Source of the DNA: Tritrichomonas musculus | Lineage: Eukaryota > Parabasalia > Tritrichomonadida > Tritrichomonadidae | Length of the DNA stretch: 64,000 nucleotides | Assembly: GCA_039105265.1 (NCBI GenBank) | Contig: JAPFFF010000001.1 | Location: 8,556,001-8,620,000 of the forward strand | Direction of reading: 5' to 3' | In this document: positions 10,901 through 19,444 of the stretch, piece by piece | Layout of the letters: each line of letters opens with the position of its first letter | Position numbering within the stretch: the first letter of the stretch is position 1 | The notes under the pieces: generated by a model | The model's input: the letters and a program-made list of their open reading frames with translations, nothing else | Database searches by the model: none | What the model was told of the DNA's origin: nothing | Position numbers and translations under genes: made by a program

Positions 10901-11192
10901 CCCACTAACAATACAACAGTATATCTTAGACGGCCTGAGACCAACATTTGATGAGGATCTTGGTGTGAGCGAAGAAATGAAAGAATTACTAGAGCAAATG
11001 TGGGAGGATGACTATAAAAAAAGACCTGATTTTAACACTATACTTCAAATAATGAGAGAAAAAAAAATTACTTTTCCTGGAGCAGAGGAAACTGATGTGT
11101 CCGATTTCTATGATAGAAAAGAAAATAAGGCTTCTTCTAGACCTCTTGCTTCTTTGAAGAGAAGGGCATCATTCTTTTTGAATGTTCAATAA
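7929..11192 (+). CDS. Tandem TKL-type kinase: pseudokinase plus active kinase
   Basis: A 1087-residue protein made of two similar halves, each an alpha-helical region of about 200 residues followed by a protein kinase domain. In the first kinase domain (about 190-555) the VAIK lysine position reads VTII (near 224), the catalytic loop is HRNLSCN (near 440) and DFG is DFS (near 460), so it should not catalyse. It also carries a long charged insert (about 295-410). The second domain (about 795-1045) has GSGATSDVYLG, VAIKEF, HRDLKSKN near 910, VDFGFTRHF near 930 and GTPIYMAPEV, all intact. Helical segments such as KSMDSIYDSFKHLGLDVPKF and ESLDSLVVPLTQLGLNVEKY are paralogous, showing an internal duplication of the whole module. 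As in JAK-like pairs, the dead domain may regulate the live one; that is inference. Substrate unknown. Confidence 0.9.
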   Translation: MSVDLVQEALHNAIAATNNATIYTNIVLSTADALSNYSSVLEQLKSNRVAFYLLQKNKKKKLSSLIDQINEYESFLKKQDLDSSSIDSIIHSFNIPISQPIDTIKKSMDSIYDSFKHLGLDVPKFTILDADLTDDLVSLYGIFATNDSNSQIAQKLQEVKEFMQNHGISLPSTNIKNVSLDDFFFDISKFKLDHSQLRKKKLVMSKPDGDYYNGTYTKNDEVRKVTIIEIPEYSTNLEKFQREVSSLSSISHPNIIEFIGATSTPPYCIVTARHGKTLRHYLQQSDSSKKSDKMKTTSNLLIHPSYFVEDIDRQEKEKENKKGENQNEKDDNKEPLKAKLNQEKIREKRELQQVEEKIHLKASSFSVNDLILDNTNNDNSQPHLIDDTSNGTTDTENNYSEQKPKKHKKKHTVITGTEKAVIAYKIAEAMSYVHSKNILHRNLSCNTIVLDKAMNPYIIDFSTSRFFPEDESLLLTVGVGSEQAKAPELTSDTRYSYEIDVFSFGMMLYEMLTCEIPFGKMSSTEAASAILSGKRPDIPANTQKKLSDLISRCWHPNAKDRPTFIQLVNEIPYSKIMFPDSDEQKVLQFYRSVSVKSNNVQYCIDFMEQICGDIDEIIVFKHEAVRIRALLCGYILELKKSKAAKNSEEEDLETALDINNLMTALSRLSTAIKNITSPIWETNALNNPATAPIDDINESLDSLVVPLTQLGLNVEKYKPKKVDLALDFRILYSTFKSNENGGNLNVEKRIIEVENFMKENGITIVPSQHEIDKRISSVFKNYDNFIVRHSDFEKLKLIGSGATSDVYLGTQKSTQNKVAIKEFNEDYLLAEKCGFYLHREIFALSTLHHEYLANFIGATKTNPIWIVNEYVENGDLESHIEDGSLSPIQKTVIMYEVAEGMAYLQSMKMIHRDLKSKNVLLDANLEPKIVDFGFTRHFSSTMSMAVGTPIYMAPEVIKSSYYDYKADVFSFALMVSEMITGFKPFLQYSNDPLTIQQYILDGLRPTFDEDLGVSEEMKELLEQMWEDDYKKRPDFNTILQIMREKKITFPGAEETDVSDFYDRKENKASSRPLASLKRRASFFLNVQ

Positions 11193-11373
11193 TATTTTTT
11201 TTTTTTTGTTTGGTTTGTATATAGATTATTTTGTTAATAAATTATTCATCACTTTACCTAATATTCAGATGAAGATTTGATTTTCGAATTAAGAATTAAA
11301 AAAATAAAAATAAAAAGTATGATTTAATTGAAATACAAACAATTTACTAAAAACAAACAATTTGTGTAATTAC

Positions 11374-11790
11374 TTACAAACGGTATCTAAATGATCTTCC
11401 TTTTACACGATAGCATCCATAGTTATCATTATCAGAGTAAGATTTATTGTATGATTTTATCAAATTAAAAAGTCCTATGATTGATGATGTAAAATTCATT
11501 GATAAAAGTCCTGTAATTATTGTGGCACAGGCACAAGCTTTTTTTGTATTTGTTTTAGATCCTTTCTTAAATTTTTCAAATAGGTACGGAATTATAATGT
11601 TTGTATTTTTAATAATCTTGCAATGATTAATCGAAAGAAAATTTAATTCAGGAATTGCACAGATTGAGTAATCAACGATTCGAACAGTTGCAAACATGAA
11701 AAAAAGAATTAAAAATAATGTTATAATAAAGTCTCGTGATTCTTCTAAAAGAGTAGATTTTTTCTGTGTGCGACTTGCTTGTTTTTGCAT
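11374..11790 (-). CDS. Small membrane protein, paralogue A of a head-to-head pair
   Basis: A 138-residue protein of unknown function. It has a basic N-terminus, a hydrophobic segment near residues 22-45 (FIITLFLILFFMFATV), a conserved middle (IPELNFLSINHCKIIKN and IPYLFEKFKKGSK), a second hydrophobic stretch near 87-110 containing CACATII, and a fixed C-terminus NYGCYRVKGRSFRYRL. It is clearly homologous over its whole length to the protein encoded on the opposite strand at 12768-13166. The shape (two membrane helices, basic tail ending RYRL) recalls Pex11-type or reticulon-like membrane-shaping proteins, but I cannot assign a family. The ATG follows an ACAG at the same place where the paralogue has GCAG. 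Confidence 0.75.
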   Translation of the reverse strand: MQKQASRTQKKSTLLEESRDFIITLFLILFFMFATVRIVDYSICAIPELNFLSINHCKIIKNTNIIIPYLFEKFKKGSKTNTKKACACATIITGLLSMNFTSSIIGLFNLIKSYNKSYSDNDNYGCYRVKGRSFRYRL

Positions 11791-12632
11791 CTGTAAAAAT
11801 AAAAATGAAGAGAAAATTTGTATAAAATCTTTTATAAAAAAATTTCAATCAGAATAGACGGTGATTTCATTCAAATTATCAATATTTTGAATACGTATTG
11901 AAATAATTTTTGGCAAGTTCACTTTCCAAGTGATATAATTATTTTTTTTTTTTATGATTTTATGAAGAAAATAAAATATTCTAGTAATATTCATTAATTA
12001 TCCAAAAAATTTTAACCTTTCCAATTCTTGACTTGCTTTCACAAATTCTAAAATTGGTATATGAGAATTAATTTAAAATAATAATTAAATAAGATGTGAA
12101 TTAACATTTATAAGTAATAATATAAAATAAATACCAGTTAATTAATAAGATATTTTAATTTCAAAAAAAAATAAAATGTGAGATATTTTTCAAAATTTTG
12201 AAAAGAGAACGTGGATTTGAAAAATGCCAATATTTTTTCTTTAAGAAGTAGAATTACTTAATTATGGATGAATATTCTAATATCATCTTGACCAGCTATT
12301 TTAATTTATAACTTTAGGAGAATGTTTTGGCAGATTCTTTTTTCAAAAATGCATTTTGTTATCTAAATTAGATTGCAATATATTTTTGCAGATGCTTCAA
12401 TTTTTGATGATCTCATTCAATATTTCAATATTTATTATCAAATCCTTCTCAAAATGATCATAAGCAATATTTCATGAAAAAAAAAAAAAAAACGGTTTTC
12501 ATGTAATCGAGTATAATTATAAATAATGATTTATTTTAATAAACTTTCCGTTTTCTAATTAAAAATCATCGACTATTAATTTGTGAAATGGAAAGAAGAA
12601 ATGCCATTTTCAAATATTGAATTTAGATGTTT

Positions 12633-12722
12633 ATATTTTTGAATAAAAATCTTAATATTTTTGAATTAAAATCTAAATATTTTTGAATTAAAATCTAATA
12701 TTTTTGAATGAAAATCTAAAAA
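12633..12722 (+). repeat. About 22-bp tandem repeat, four copies
   Basis: Four successive copies of a unit close to ATATTTTTGAATTAAAATCT, each differing by one or two bases or a small indel, end just before the promoter of paralogue B. The corresponding stretch before paralogue A lacks it. Confidence 0.7.
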
Positions 12723-12749
12723 AAAAAAATGAACATAATATGATACTCA

Positions 12750-12754
12750 TCATT
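12750..12754 (+). promoter_or_regulatory. Initiator-like TCATT before paralogue B
   Basis: TCATTT stands 16 bases before the ATG at 12768. Trichomonad genes are known to use an initiator with TCA followed by pyrimidine and A/T close to the start codon; this site fits that pattern. Assignment by position and pattern only. Confidence 0.4.
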
Positions 12755-12767
12755 TAAATATTTGCAG

Positions 12768-13166
12768 ATGCAAAACAAAAGATCATCACTTTGGAATGAA
12801 ACAGTCGACTTTGTAAAATCATTAATTGCTATGCTTTTCTTCATTTATGCTACCATTGAACTCATTGATTACTCAATCAAAATAATTCCAGAATTAAAGA
12901 CTTTTTCTATTAACCATTCTAAGATCATCAAAAATATTAACGTTGTTATCCCATACCTATTTGGCAAAGTAAAAAAAGGATCTAAATTAAATTTAAAAAA
13001 AGTTTGTGCTTGCGCTACTATAATCGCAGGAATTTTATCAATGAATCATGCATTAATAATTTGGGGACTCTTAAGTTTGATAAAATCTTTCAACGAATCT
13101 TACTCTGATAAAAATAATTACGGATGCTACCGTGTAAACGGAAGATCTTTTAGATACCGTTTATAA
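12768..13166 (+). CDS. Small membrane protein, paralogue B of a head-to-head pair
   Basis: A 132-residue protein starting at the ATG at 12768; an in-frame TTG six bases upstream is not a plausible eukaryotic start. It aligns end to end with the gene on the other strand at 11374-11790: IPELKTFSINHSKIIKN, IPYLFGKVKKGSK, CACATIIAGILSMN and the C-terminal NYGCYRVNGRSFRYRL are shared. Two hydrophobic segments (about residues 14-36 and 83-105) flank a conserved basic middle. Function unknown; a membrane-shaping or organelle-membrane role is a guess from shape. The conserved ends in spite of many middle substitutions argue that both copies are under selection. Confidence 0.8.
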   Translation: MQNKRSSLWNETVDFVKSLIAMLFFIYATIELIDYSIKIIPELKTFSINHSKIIKNINVVIPYLFGKVKKGSKLNLKKVCACATIIAGILSMNHALIIWGLLSLIKSFNESYSDKNNYGCYRVNGRSFRYRL

Positions 13167-13397
13167 TTACAAAAAGTGCTTGTTTTTAATAAATTGTTTG
13201 TATTTAGATTAATTTCAACTCTTTTTCATTAATCTGTTTTTCAGAATTGATTGATATATGAATCTTTTCGAATATCGAATATAATAAGTTGAGAATAGCT
13301 TTAAGCCTAATGCATAAAGGAGATTAAATAAAAAAGTAAAAAAATAACAATTCGATTTATAAAACAACAACAATAATAATAAAAAAGATAAATACAA

Positions 13398-14576
13398 TTA
13401 TATTTTCAGGTTCAAATTGGTTGTGGAATTTGAGTTAATTGGAGGTAGAATTTTTTTATGAGTAGAAGTATGAACTTGAATGAATGATAAGCTGAGTGAT
13501 TTTCCAATAGGCTTATATCTATTTTGAACAGGTTCTTTGTAATTTTTAGATATTTCAGCAATTTTCATTGAAAAAGTTTTTGTTTTAGGTTTCACTTTTT
13601 GGATTGCAGTTGGTGGTAATACATAATTGATCTTTGTTTTTGACCTATCAATATGATCGAATGGAGGAAGCGAAAATGCTTGAATTTGGTTTTCTGTGTT
13701 AATAAAAATAATACCACATCGATTTTGGCAGGCTTCTGCATAATTTGAACAGGAAAACACAGTATAAACATTGTGCCCATCAAATCTACCAATTCCACTC
13801 TGTATACATTGATGCGCTCGAATAATTTTATTTAAATTGAAATTTACAAGAAATTCATGAACTGCTGATTTTCCAAATGTTACCCCAGAACCACGATTAG
13901 AGCGAACATAAAATTCATTTTCATCTGATGGATCACTCCACACTAAATCTGCCACAAATTCTAAATTATAGGTTTTAATTGGACGAGTTAATTCGTTAAT
14001 TTGGTCCATTGAAAGAAGCTGAGGAGAAAGACCGCCATGAACACAAAATACCGATTGATTTATTATTGCTGCTAATGGCATATAATTGAAAACTTCGTTA
14101 AATTCATCATATATATTTCCTGTTGCATATTGCTTGAGACATTCATCTTTAAATCCATAAAAGGAATTAACACATTCGAATTCATGATTACCTCTCAAAA
14201 GATATATATGATCTGGAAACGCAACTTGCAATGAAAAAAGTAGAGCCAAAACTTCTATTGAAAATTGTCCTCTATCGACATAGTCTCCAAGAAAAAGAAA
14301 TCGGCTGGCTGGCGGTGGATGTGCAATATTAAATATTCTTATTAGGTCAAAAATATTTCCATGAATATCACCAATAACATAAACAGGAGATTTTAAAATA
14401 AGTAACGGCTGTTGAAGTTGAAGAGTACTAATTGTTGCTTGACATAATTCTGAAAGAACGTTTTCCTCAAATTTTGGAATTGCATAAGTATGACCAACAC
14501 TTTCACAATCTTCTACAGACAAGGAAAGCAATTCTGAAAATGAATCTAGAATATGCTGAATAGATAAGGGATACAT
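13398..14576 (-). CDS. Serine/threonine protein phosphatase, PP1/PP2A (PPP) family
   Basis: A 392-residue protein with the metal-binding and catalytic motifs of PPP phosphatases in order: GDIHGN (usually GDxHGQ), GDYVDRG, RGNHEF, HGGLSP, WSDPSDENEF, NRGSGVTFG and RAHQ. The catalytic core covers about residues 55-300. The region after RAHQ reads CIQSGIGRFDG rather than the usual VxxGYEFF, and the C-terminal 75 residues are a basic Lys/Ser/Thr extension of no known family. All metal ligands are present, so it should be active; the odd substrate-groove segments point to a lineage-specific subtype. Phosphatases of this family act in cytosol or nucleus with regulatory subunits. It is convergent with the small membrane-protein gene to its left. 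Confidence 0.92.
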   Translation of the reverse strand: MYPLSIQHILDSFSELLSLSVEDCESVGHTYAIPKFEENVLSELCQATISTLQLQQPLLILKSPVYVIGDIHGNIFDLIRIFNIAHPPPASRFLFLGDYVDRGQFSIEVLALLFSLQVAFPDHIYLLRGNHEFECVNSFYGFKDECLKQYATGNIYDEFNEVFNYMPLAAIINQSVFCVHGGLSPQLLSMDQINELTRPIKTYNLEFVADLVWSDPSDENEFYVRSNRGSGVTFGKSAVHEFLVNFNLNKIIRAHQCIQSGIGRFDGHNVYTVFSCSNYAEACQNRCGIIFINTENQIQAFSLPPFDHIDRSKTKINYVLPPTAIQKVKPKTKTFSMKIAEISKNYKEPVQNRYKPIGKSLSLSFIQVHTSTHKKILPPINSNSTTNLNLKI

Positions 14577-15333
14577 TTAAATCTGCTATTCAAAAATTAA
14601 TTCAAAGTAGTAAAATTTCGAATAAAAAAATTTATGTATTAGAATTCAAATGGCTCTAAACAATTTTACTTGTGAATTAATTAATTAATGGCATTGTAAA
14701 TATTAATTTGCTATTTCTTTCGGATATAGCTCTCAATTATTGTAGTCAATTTTATATCAAAATTATAAAAAATATTGAGAGAACTCATAGAAAAATTACA
14801 ATGAATTTATTTAGTCTTTTATTTTTTTATTGCTAATTCTAAATATTTCCCTTGATTTATATATATAATAAAATAATCATAAATATTTTTTTTTTTGTTT
14901 TTGTTTTTGAATAAATAAAAATTATATAGTATCAGGAAAAAGTCGTTTTCATTTAGATAAAGTGATAATCACATAACTTTTTTAATTCAAAAAGTCGATA
15001 TAAAACGTTGAAATTGAGAAAATTTTATGAAATATTATTCACAAAATATTTTTAAATATTTGTTAATATCTTTTTTTTTCTTCTTCTTTTATTCAAAAAA
15101 GTAATTTGCTTAATATATGATAAAGCCAAAAATATAATAAAATCAAATTCATCCAGTTTAAATTTTTATTATCGTCGTGAAATATGAATAGAGAAATGCA
15201 TAAAAACATAAAGAATTATCAGAATTAATATAATCATTATAATTATAATTTTTATTATTATTATTTATCAGTAAATAAACCTTGTTCAAAAAACATTACC
15301 TCCCTCTCAATTTAAAATAATCATATCTTTATA
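14577..15333. other. AT-rich intergenic region
   Basis: 757 bases upstream of the phosphatase gene with T and A runs and no open gene. Its first 80 bases should carry the phosphatase promoter. It ends at the target-site duplication of the next element. Confidence 0.4.
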
Positions 15334-15905
15334 TAACCCTTAGGCGGTTTTGTAAACGACGGCGACATCAACTATTTTTAAATAATTTATGCTGAATTTT
15401 GGAATTACGGCGCATTGAGTTGAAATTGCGGCATATAAAAAACGGCAACTTTTTCAAATAATTAATGGTCATGTTAAAACTTTTTGAATAGTTGTTTTGA
15501 ATACTTTATATTATATATAAAAAATCAATTTAAATGAACTAAACCAATTTATTACAGAAACTAATCTCACTTTCATATGATTGTCCTTGCAGTTATTTTA
15601 TTCAACATCAGCATAACATTATTTACTCAAATCATCCTCGCCTTCTCATATCATTAATACAATTTCAATCTCTTAACTTTTTCAGAAGACTGAAGAGTAT
15701 CATCCATTTATTATCAAATGTGTGATAAAAAATTACTAGTAAGTAATTATATTAATTGAATCAAAAAGATTTTGAAAAAATAATATAATTTTATTTCTTC
15801 TCAAAATCGACCAAATAAAATACGGCTATTGTATAGAGGGGTTTCGGCAAAATTACGGATTTGACAACAGCTCTCTCCAACTACGGCCTACGGCATTAAG
15901 GGTTA
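15334..15905. mobile_element. Non-autonomous DNA element (MITE) with 9-bp target duplication
   Basis: A 572-bp segment flanked by identical ATCTTTATA (15325-15333 and 15906-15914). It starts TAACCCTTAGGCGG and its reverse complement starts TAACCCTTAATGCCG, giving a short terminal inverted repeat. The ends are locally GC-richer (ACGGCGAC; CTACGGCC) than the AT-rich interior. There is no coding capacity. A 9-bp duplication is typical of Mutator-like elements, which are abundant in trichomonads, so a MULE-mobilised element is the favoured reading. Confidence 0.65.
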
Positions 15906-16236
15906 ATCTTTATATTTTAAATATGAATTAAATTTTAAAAAATTAATTAAATTAATGATGATAATATTAATATTATGATAATTATCTAATATATTATTAA
16001 TGAAGAATGATGCAATTAAATTGTTTGATAAAAAAGATAAAATGATATAAAATATGAAATGAAGGTAAAGTTTTTTGAACTCAGTTTAAAATAGTGCTCT
16101 GAAAAAATGATCGTTATGGTTAAATTTTGACATCAGGAAAACCGTTTTAATCAAATTTTAAATTTATAATAATAAAAATTAGTAAAAATAATAATAATAA
16201 TGTTTATTAAATTATTATATTTATTTAATACTAAAT

Positions 16237-17979
16237 TTAATATTTTTCTAATCTAAATCGTTTTCTTGATTCATCTCCTTTGAGGGATAATCGTTTTTTT
16301 CTACGCCACTTTTTGAATGGTTTTTCTATCCATGAGTAGCTACTCATGGAAAGTAAAAAACCGCCATCTTAAGGTGAAATTTAACTTACTCTGTTAAGAA
16401 AATTAACCAAAAAAATCGTAAATTTAAATTTTTCTTTAAAATTTTAACTATTTGCTTTTTTTGATATAATTTTTTTTTATTTTTACATAATTTTTCAGGA
16501 ATATACGCACCAGTGATCACCACAGGGCTGCACGAAGCCGAATCAGGCTCCATGAATTGCTGGATGAACCGGGAAGCCATTTGAACTAAATATTTATGAA
16601 TTATTTAGCAAAAATTGAATAAAAAATGTATAAAAAAGTATTCAAAAAGTTTAAAAGCTTTCAAAAAGTGGCGTAGAAAAATACGATTCCCCTCCTTTGA
16701 GTATATTTGCTTGATTTAGGTTGAGAATCTCGACTTGGTTTGGAGTTAATTGAAAACCATTTCGAATCATTTCTTGTATATATTCTATTCGATAACATCG
16801 GATCTTTCGGCATTCTTCAATTTTAAAACAACATTCTTCCACTAATTCTCCATTTACATATACAACATTTGAATCAATTCCAATTGATCTAAATGAAGCT
16901 TTGCAATTTGCTGGAATACAAGTTTTGAAAAAGGCATCGTGGATTTTACAAATCTGATTTGTTAACATTGAATATCTCGAGTTGTTCCTATAATTATTCA
17001 TGTATCGTTTCATGACACCAAAGATCTCAATATCCAGAGGCTGCATCTGGTCAGATCCATGTGCTGGAAGAAAAAGAATTATTATATTTTCGTTTTGCAG
17101 ATTGATTCGTTGTAAAGCACTGATATGGGGCCCTCAATTATCCATTATTATAATTGTGGGCCCTGTATAATTGAATCGGTCTCTGAGTTGTTGTATAGCT
17201 GGTATTAAATTCGTTTTGAAATAATTTTCAAATGCGCGCGTGTTTATATAACCCTTTTTAGTGTGAATGATCTGCAGTGAATCCATTGGAAGATGCATGT
17301 ATACTTCAAGATCACCGAAGCATCTTTTAACCGCAAATAATGGCGTTCCAAATATACCTAGCGAATTAATACATACTAGAACAGTCGATCTATCTCCATT
17401 TCTGTTAATTGCATATGGGGCTGATGAATCTGGATAATTTTGTGGAATGATGACCTGTTTTATTTCTGTATTGGCGAAATCCTGTTCTACAATTTCGTCC
17501 ATATTCATCACAAATTGTTTTGAACGTCTTTAATAATCGATCTGAGCTGATTTATATTATTTTCAATATCAACTGTATTGAGCTGTAATCTGTCAATTTC
17601 CATTGGTCAGCCAGCTCTTGTCGAAAACAATTCTCTTAACTGATTCACAATTATGTTTTCTAATGTGTCTCTTTTGATAGTTTTGTTAAAATATTGCGAA
17701 ATGAAGTTATCAATATCGTCAAAAGTAGGGGAAATTGTTTGATCTTGATTTGTATGGCACATTATTATAAAACTAATTATTTGCTGGACTTCGTCTTCGT
17801 TTAAAACCGATGGACATCCGTTTTTTGCATTTCCTCTTATATAGTTTTGATATTGATCAAAAACTGTACTTCATGTTGTACCGAAAACAGTGCCTATTCT
17901 ACCAAATGAAACACTAATTTCTTTGTATCTCTTCTAAAAGAAATTGCCTATTCTACCAATTTTAGATGAAAATATTTTG
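16237..17979 (-). mobile_element. Decayed pogo/Tigger-like (DDE_1) transposase gene, copy 1
   Basis: Read on the minus strand, the gene is recognisable from about 17979 (MSKIFSSKIG) to the stop at 16237. In order: an N-terminal helical DNA-binding-like part (NYIRGNAKNGCPSV, EDEVQQIISFI), the DDE motif start NMDEIVEQ near 17500, GTPLFAVKRCFGDLEV, IIHTKKGYI, PTIIIMDN with the second Asp near 17137, then MQPLDIEIFGVMKRY, the usual QPLD block after DDE_1 catalytic cores. Several TAA/TAG/TGA stops and frame changes interrupt it, so it is dead. Three TGAs fall at N-TGA-GPH, GTT-TGA-STVF and RAG-TGA-PMEI, compatible with TGG to TGA decay. A 409-bp element sits cleanly in its 3' end. DDE_1 elements of this kind integrate by cut-and-paste. 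Confidence 0.82.
16284..16692. mobile_element. 409-bp MITE nested in the transposase gene
   Basis: Flanked by the direct repeat TCCTTTGA (16276-16283 and 16693-16700; a 9-bp reading is possible). Left end GGGATAATCGTTTTTTTC, right end (reverse complement) GGGGAATCGTATTTTTC, then both share TACGCCACTTTTTGAA, a terminal inverted repeat of about 33 bp. Removing it with one duplication makes the transposase frame read on as ILKG-DESRKRFRLEKY-stop. Inside is a perfect 22-bp palindrome at 16329-16350. A 64-codon open stretch inside (16386-16580) looks fortuitous. It must be younger than the transposase copy it interrupts. Confidence 0.85.
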
Positions 17980-17999
17980 CTCATCTGATTGGTTGAAAA

Positions 18000-18492
18000 C
18001 TAGGGTTGACTGTCCAGTGAAATGACTGTCCCCACCTTCACTTTTTCTAAAAAATACGTTATTTTATCACTTTTTTGGACAGAAAATCGTTATTTACGTC
18101 TATATTTGGTCGGAAAATACTCAAAATTTGAAAGAGCTGTCCACTAACAAAAATGATGGATAGTTTTTTCTTTAGTCAATTAATCAAAATGTTTTAAAGA
18201 TAGCAATTGATTTTTTAAATAAAATGGAGAGGAAAAAACGTTGACTAAAATTTTGAAAGCAATTAAATGAGTATTATCAAATATTGAAAAAAAATGAAAA
18301 TTTTATTCCTGTAAAAATCCAAAAATTTCTAATTCAAATCAAAACAAATATCAATTCAAAATTTGAGTGGCTGTCCACAATTGAATTGGCTGTCCAAGTA
18401 TGGACAGATTTGGACTGTGGACAACTGGTGTAAAAAAATATGTTGCTTTTTGGACAGTCTCCTTTGAAAAAGTTGTGGATAGTCAACCCTAG
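18000..18492. mobile_element. hAT-like MITE (493 bp)
   Basis: Bounded by the 8-bp direct repeat GTTGAAAA (17992-17999 and 18493-18500). The ends are CTAGGGTTGACTGTCCA and, inverted, CTAGGGTTGACTATCCA. Subterminal TGTCCA/TGGACA words recur many times (18027, 18092, 18140, 18368-18420, 18451), as expected for transposase-binding arrays. An 8-bp duplication matching nTnnnnAn and TAGGG-type ends are hAT superfamily traits. No coding capacity. It lies just upstream of the decayed transposase copy 1. Confidence 0.78.
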
Positions 18493-18695
18493 GTTGAAAA
18501 TGTTATTCTGGGAGTGAAAATACGAAACTTTTTGAGAGTTAAAAATTGAATGATTTATTTTTAAGATTTAAAAAATTTGCTGTTTTCTGATTAAAAATAA
18601 TATTTAAATTTAATGTATTCTTTATAGTAATATTGATTTATATATATATAAGGAATCAAAACCAAAAACCAAAATAAATAAAAATGAAAGATATG

Positions 18696-19268
18696 TAGGA
18701 ATACCTTTCGGGAGTCCCGGGTAAACTCGGATAATTAAACGGTCTTCCTCGAAATTATATCTCGAACTTTTTTCGAGAAAAAGATTTTACTCTAACGTTT
18801 ATTTTTTTTAGTTCACATTTTTTTACTTGGGTAAATTTTCACTTTTTTACCCGAAATACTCGAACTTAAAGTTAATTGAAAAATAATAAAAAAATAATCA
18901 TTATTCATTTTCAAAATGAATCATTTTGCTGGAAATAGTGTTTTACTATATGATTTTTTTAAAAAATGTTAGATATAGCTATATTATCAATGACAAAAAA
19001 CCTTAAACACTAAAATAAAGTATTCAAAAGTTTTAAAAAAATAATAATAATAATAAAAAAATGAGAATTCTTTTTCGAACTTGAAACCTCGGGTATCCTC
19101 GAGATTTACTCTGAAATTGAATACTTCGGGCAAATCGTGATCGAGGATGGCCGAGTAAAACGGTTATTTTACTCAGGTTTACTCGCGTAAACCGAGTACG
19201 GGAGTCTCCTCGATCCCTAAATTATTTTAGGGTAGACTCCTCTTCCTCGTCCTTGAAAAGCATACCTG
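18696..19268. mobile_element. Probable hAT-like MITE rich in ACTCG/CGAGT words (573 bp)
   Basis: Flanked by AAGATATG on both sides (18688-18695 and 19269-19276). Ends are TAGGAATACCTTTC and, inverted, CAGGTATGCTTTTC, 10 of 13 matching after the first base. The interior repeats words such as CTCGGGTA, TACTCGG and CGAGTA in both orientations near both ends (18720-18860 and 19080-19215), GC-rich islands around an AT-rich centre. It has no coding capacity. Ends and duplication length suggest hAT; the inverted repeat is imperfect, so the boundaries are less sure than for its neighbour. Confidence 0.6.
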
Positions 19269-19444
19269 AAGATATGAGATATCAAATGGTGTTGAAAAAA
19301 GATTAACAAAAATCAAAAATTTTGATTCAAATGGATTTGGAAGCGTTTATATTTATGAAATGCGTTTAAATTTAATACGTTTAACTATTTCGTATATAAT
19401 TTTTTGGACGTTTGGAATTTGTAGATTTCTTCATTTTTTTATTG

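Larger units (their letters stand above)
11791..12767. other. Divergent spacer between the two small membrane-protein genes
   Basis: 977 bases of AT-rich DNA between two homologous genes reading outward. No open gene is visible. It contains an A run near 12479-12491, a short tandem repeat at its right end (listed separately), and presumably both promoters. Confidence 0.45.

Noticed and set aside
16386-16580. 64-codon gene inside the 409-bp MITE
   Set aside because: Low-complexity translation, no homologue recognised, and fully contained in a non-autonomous element.
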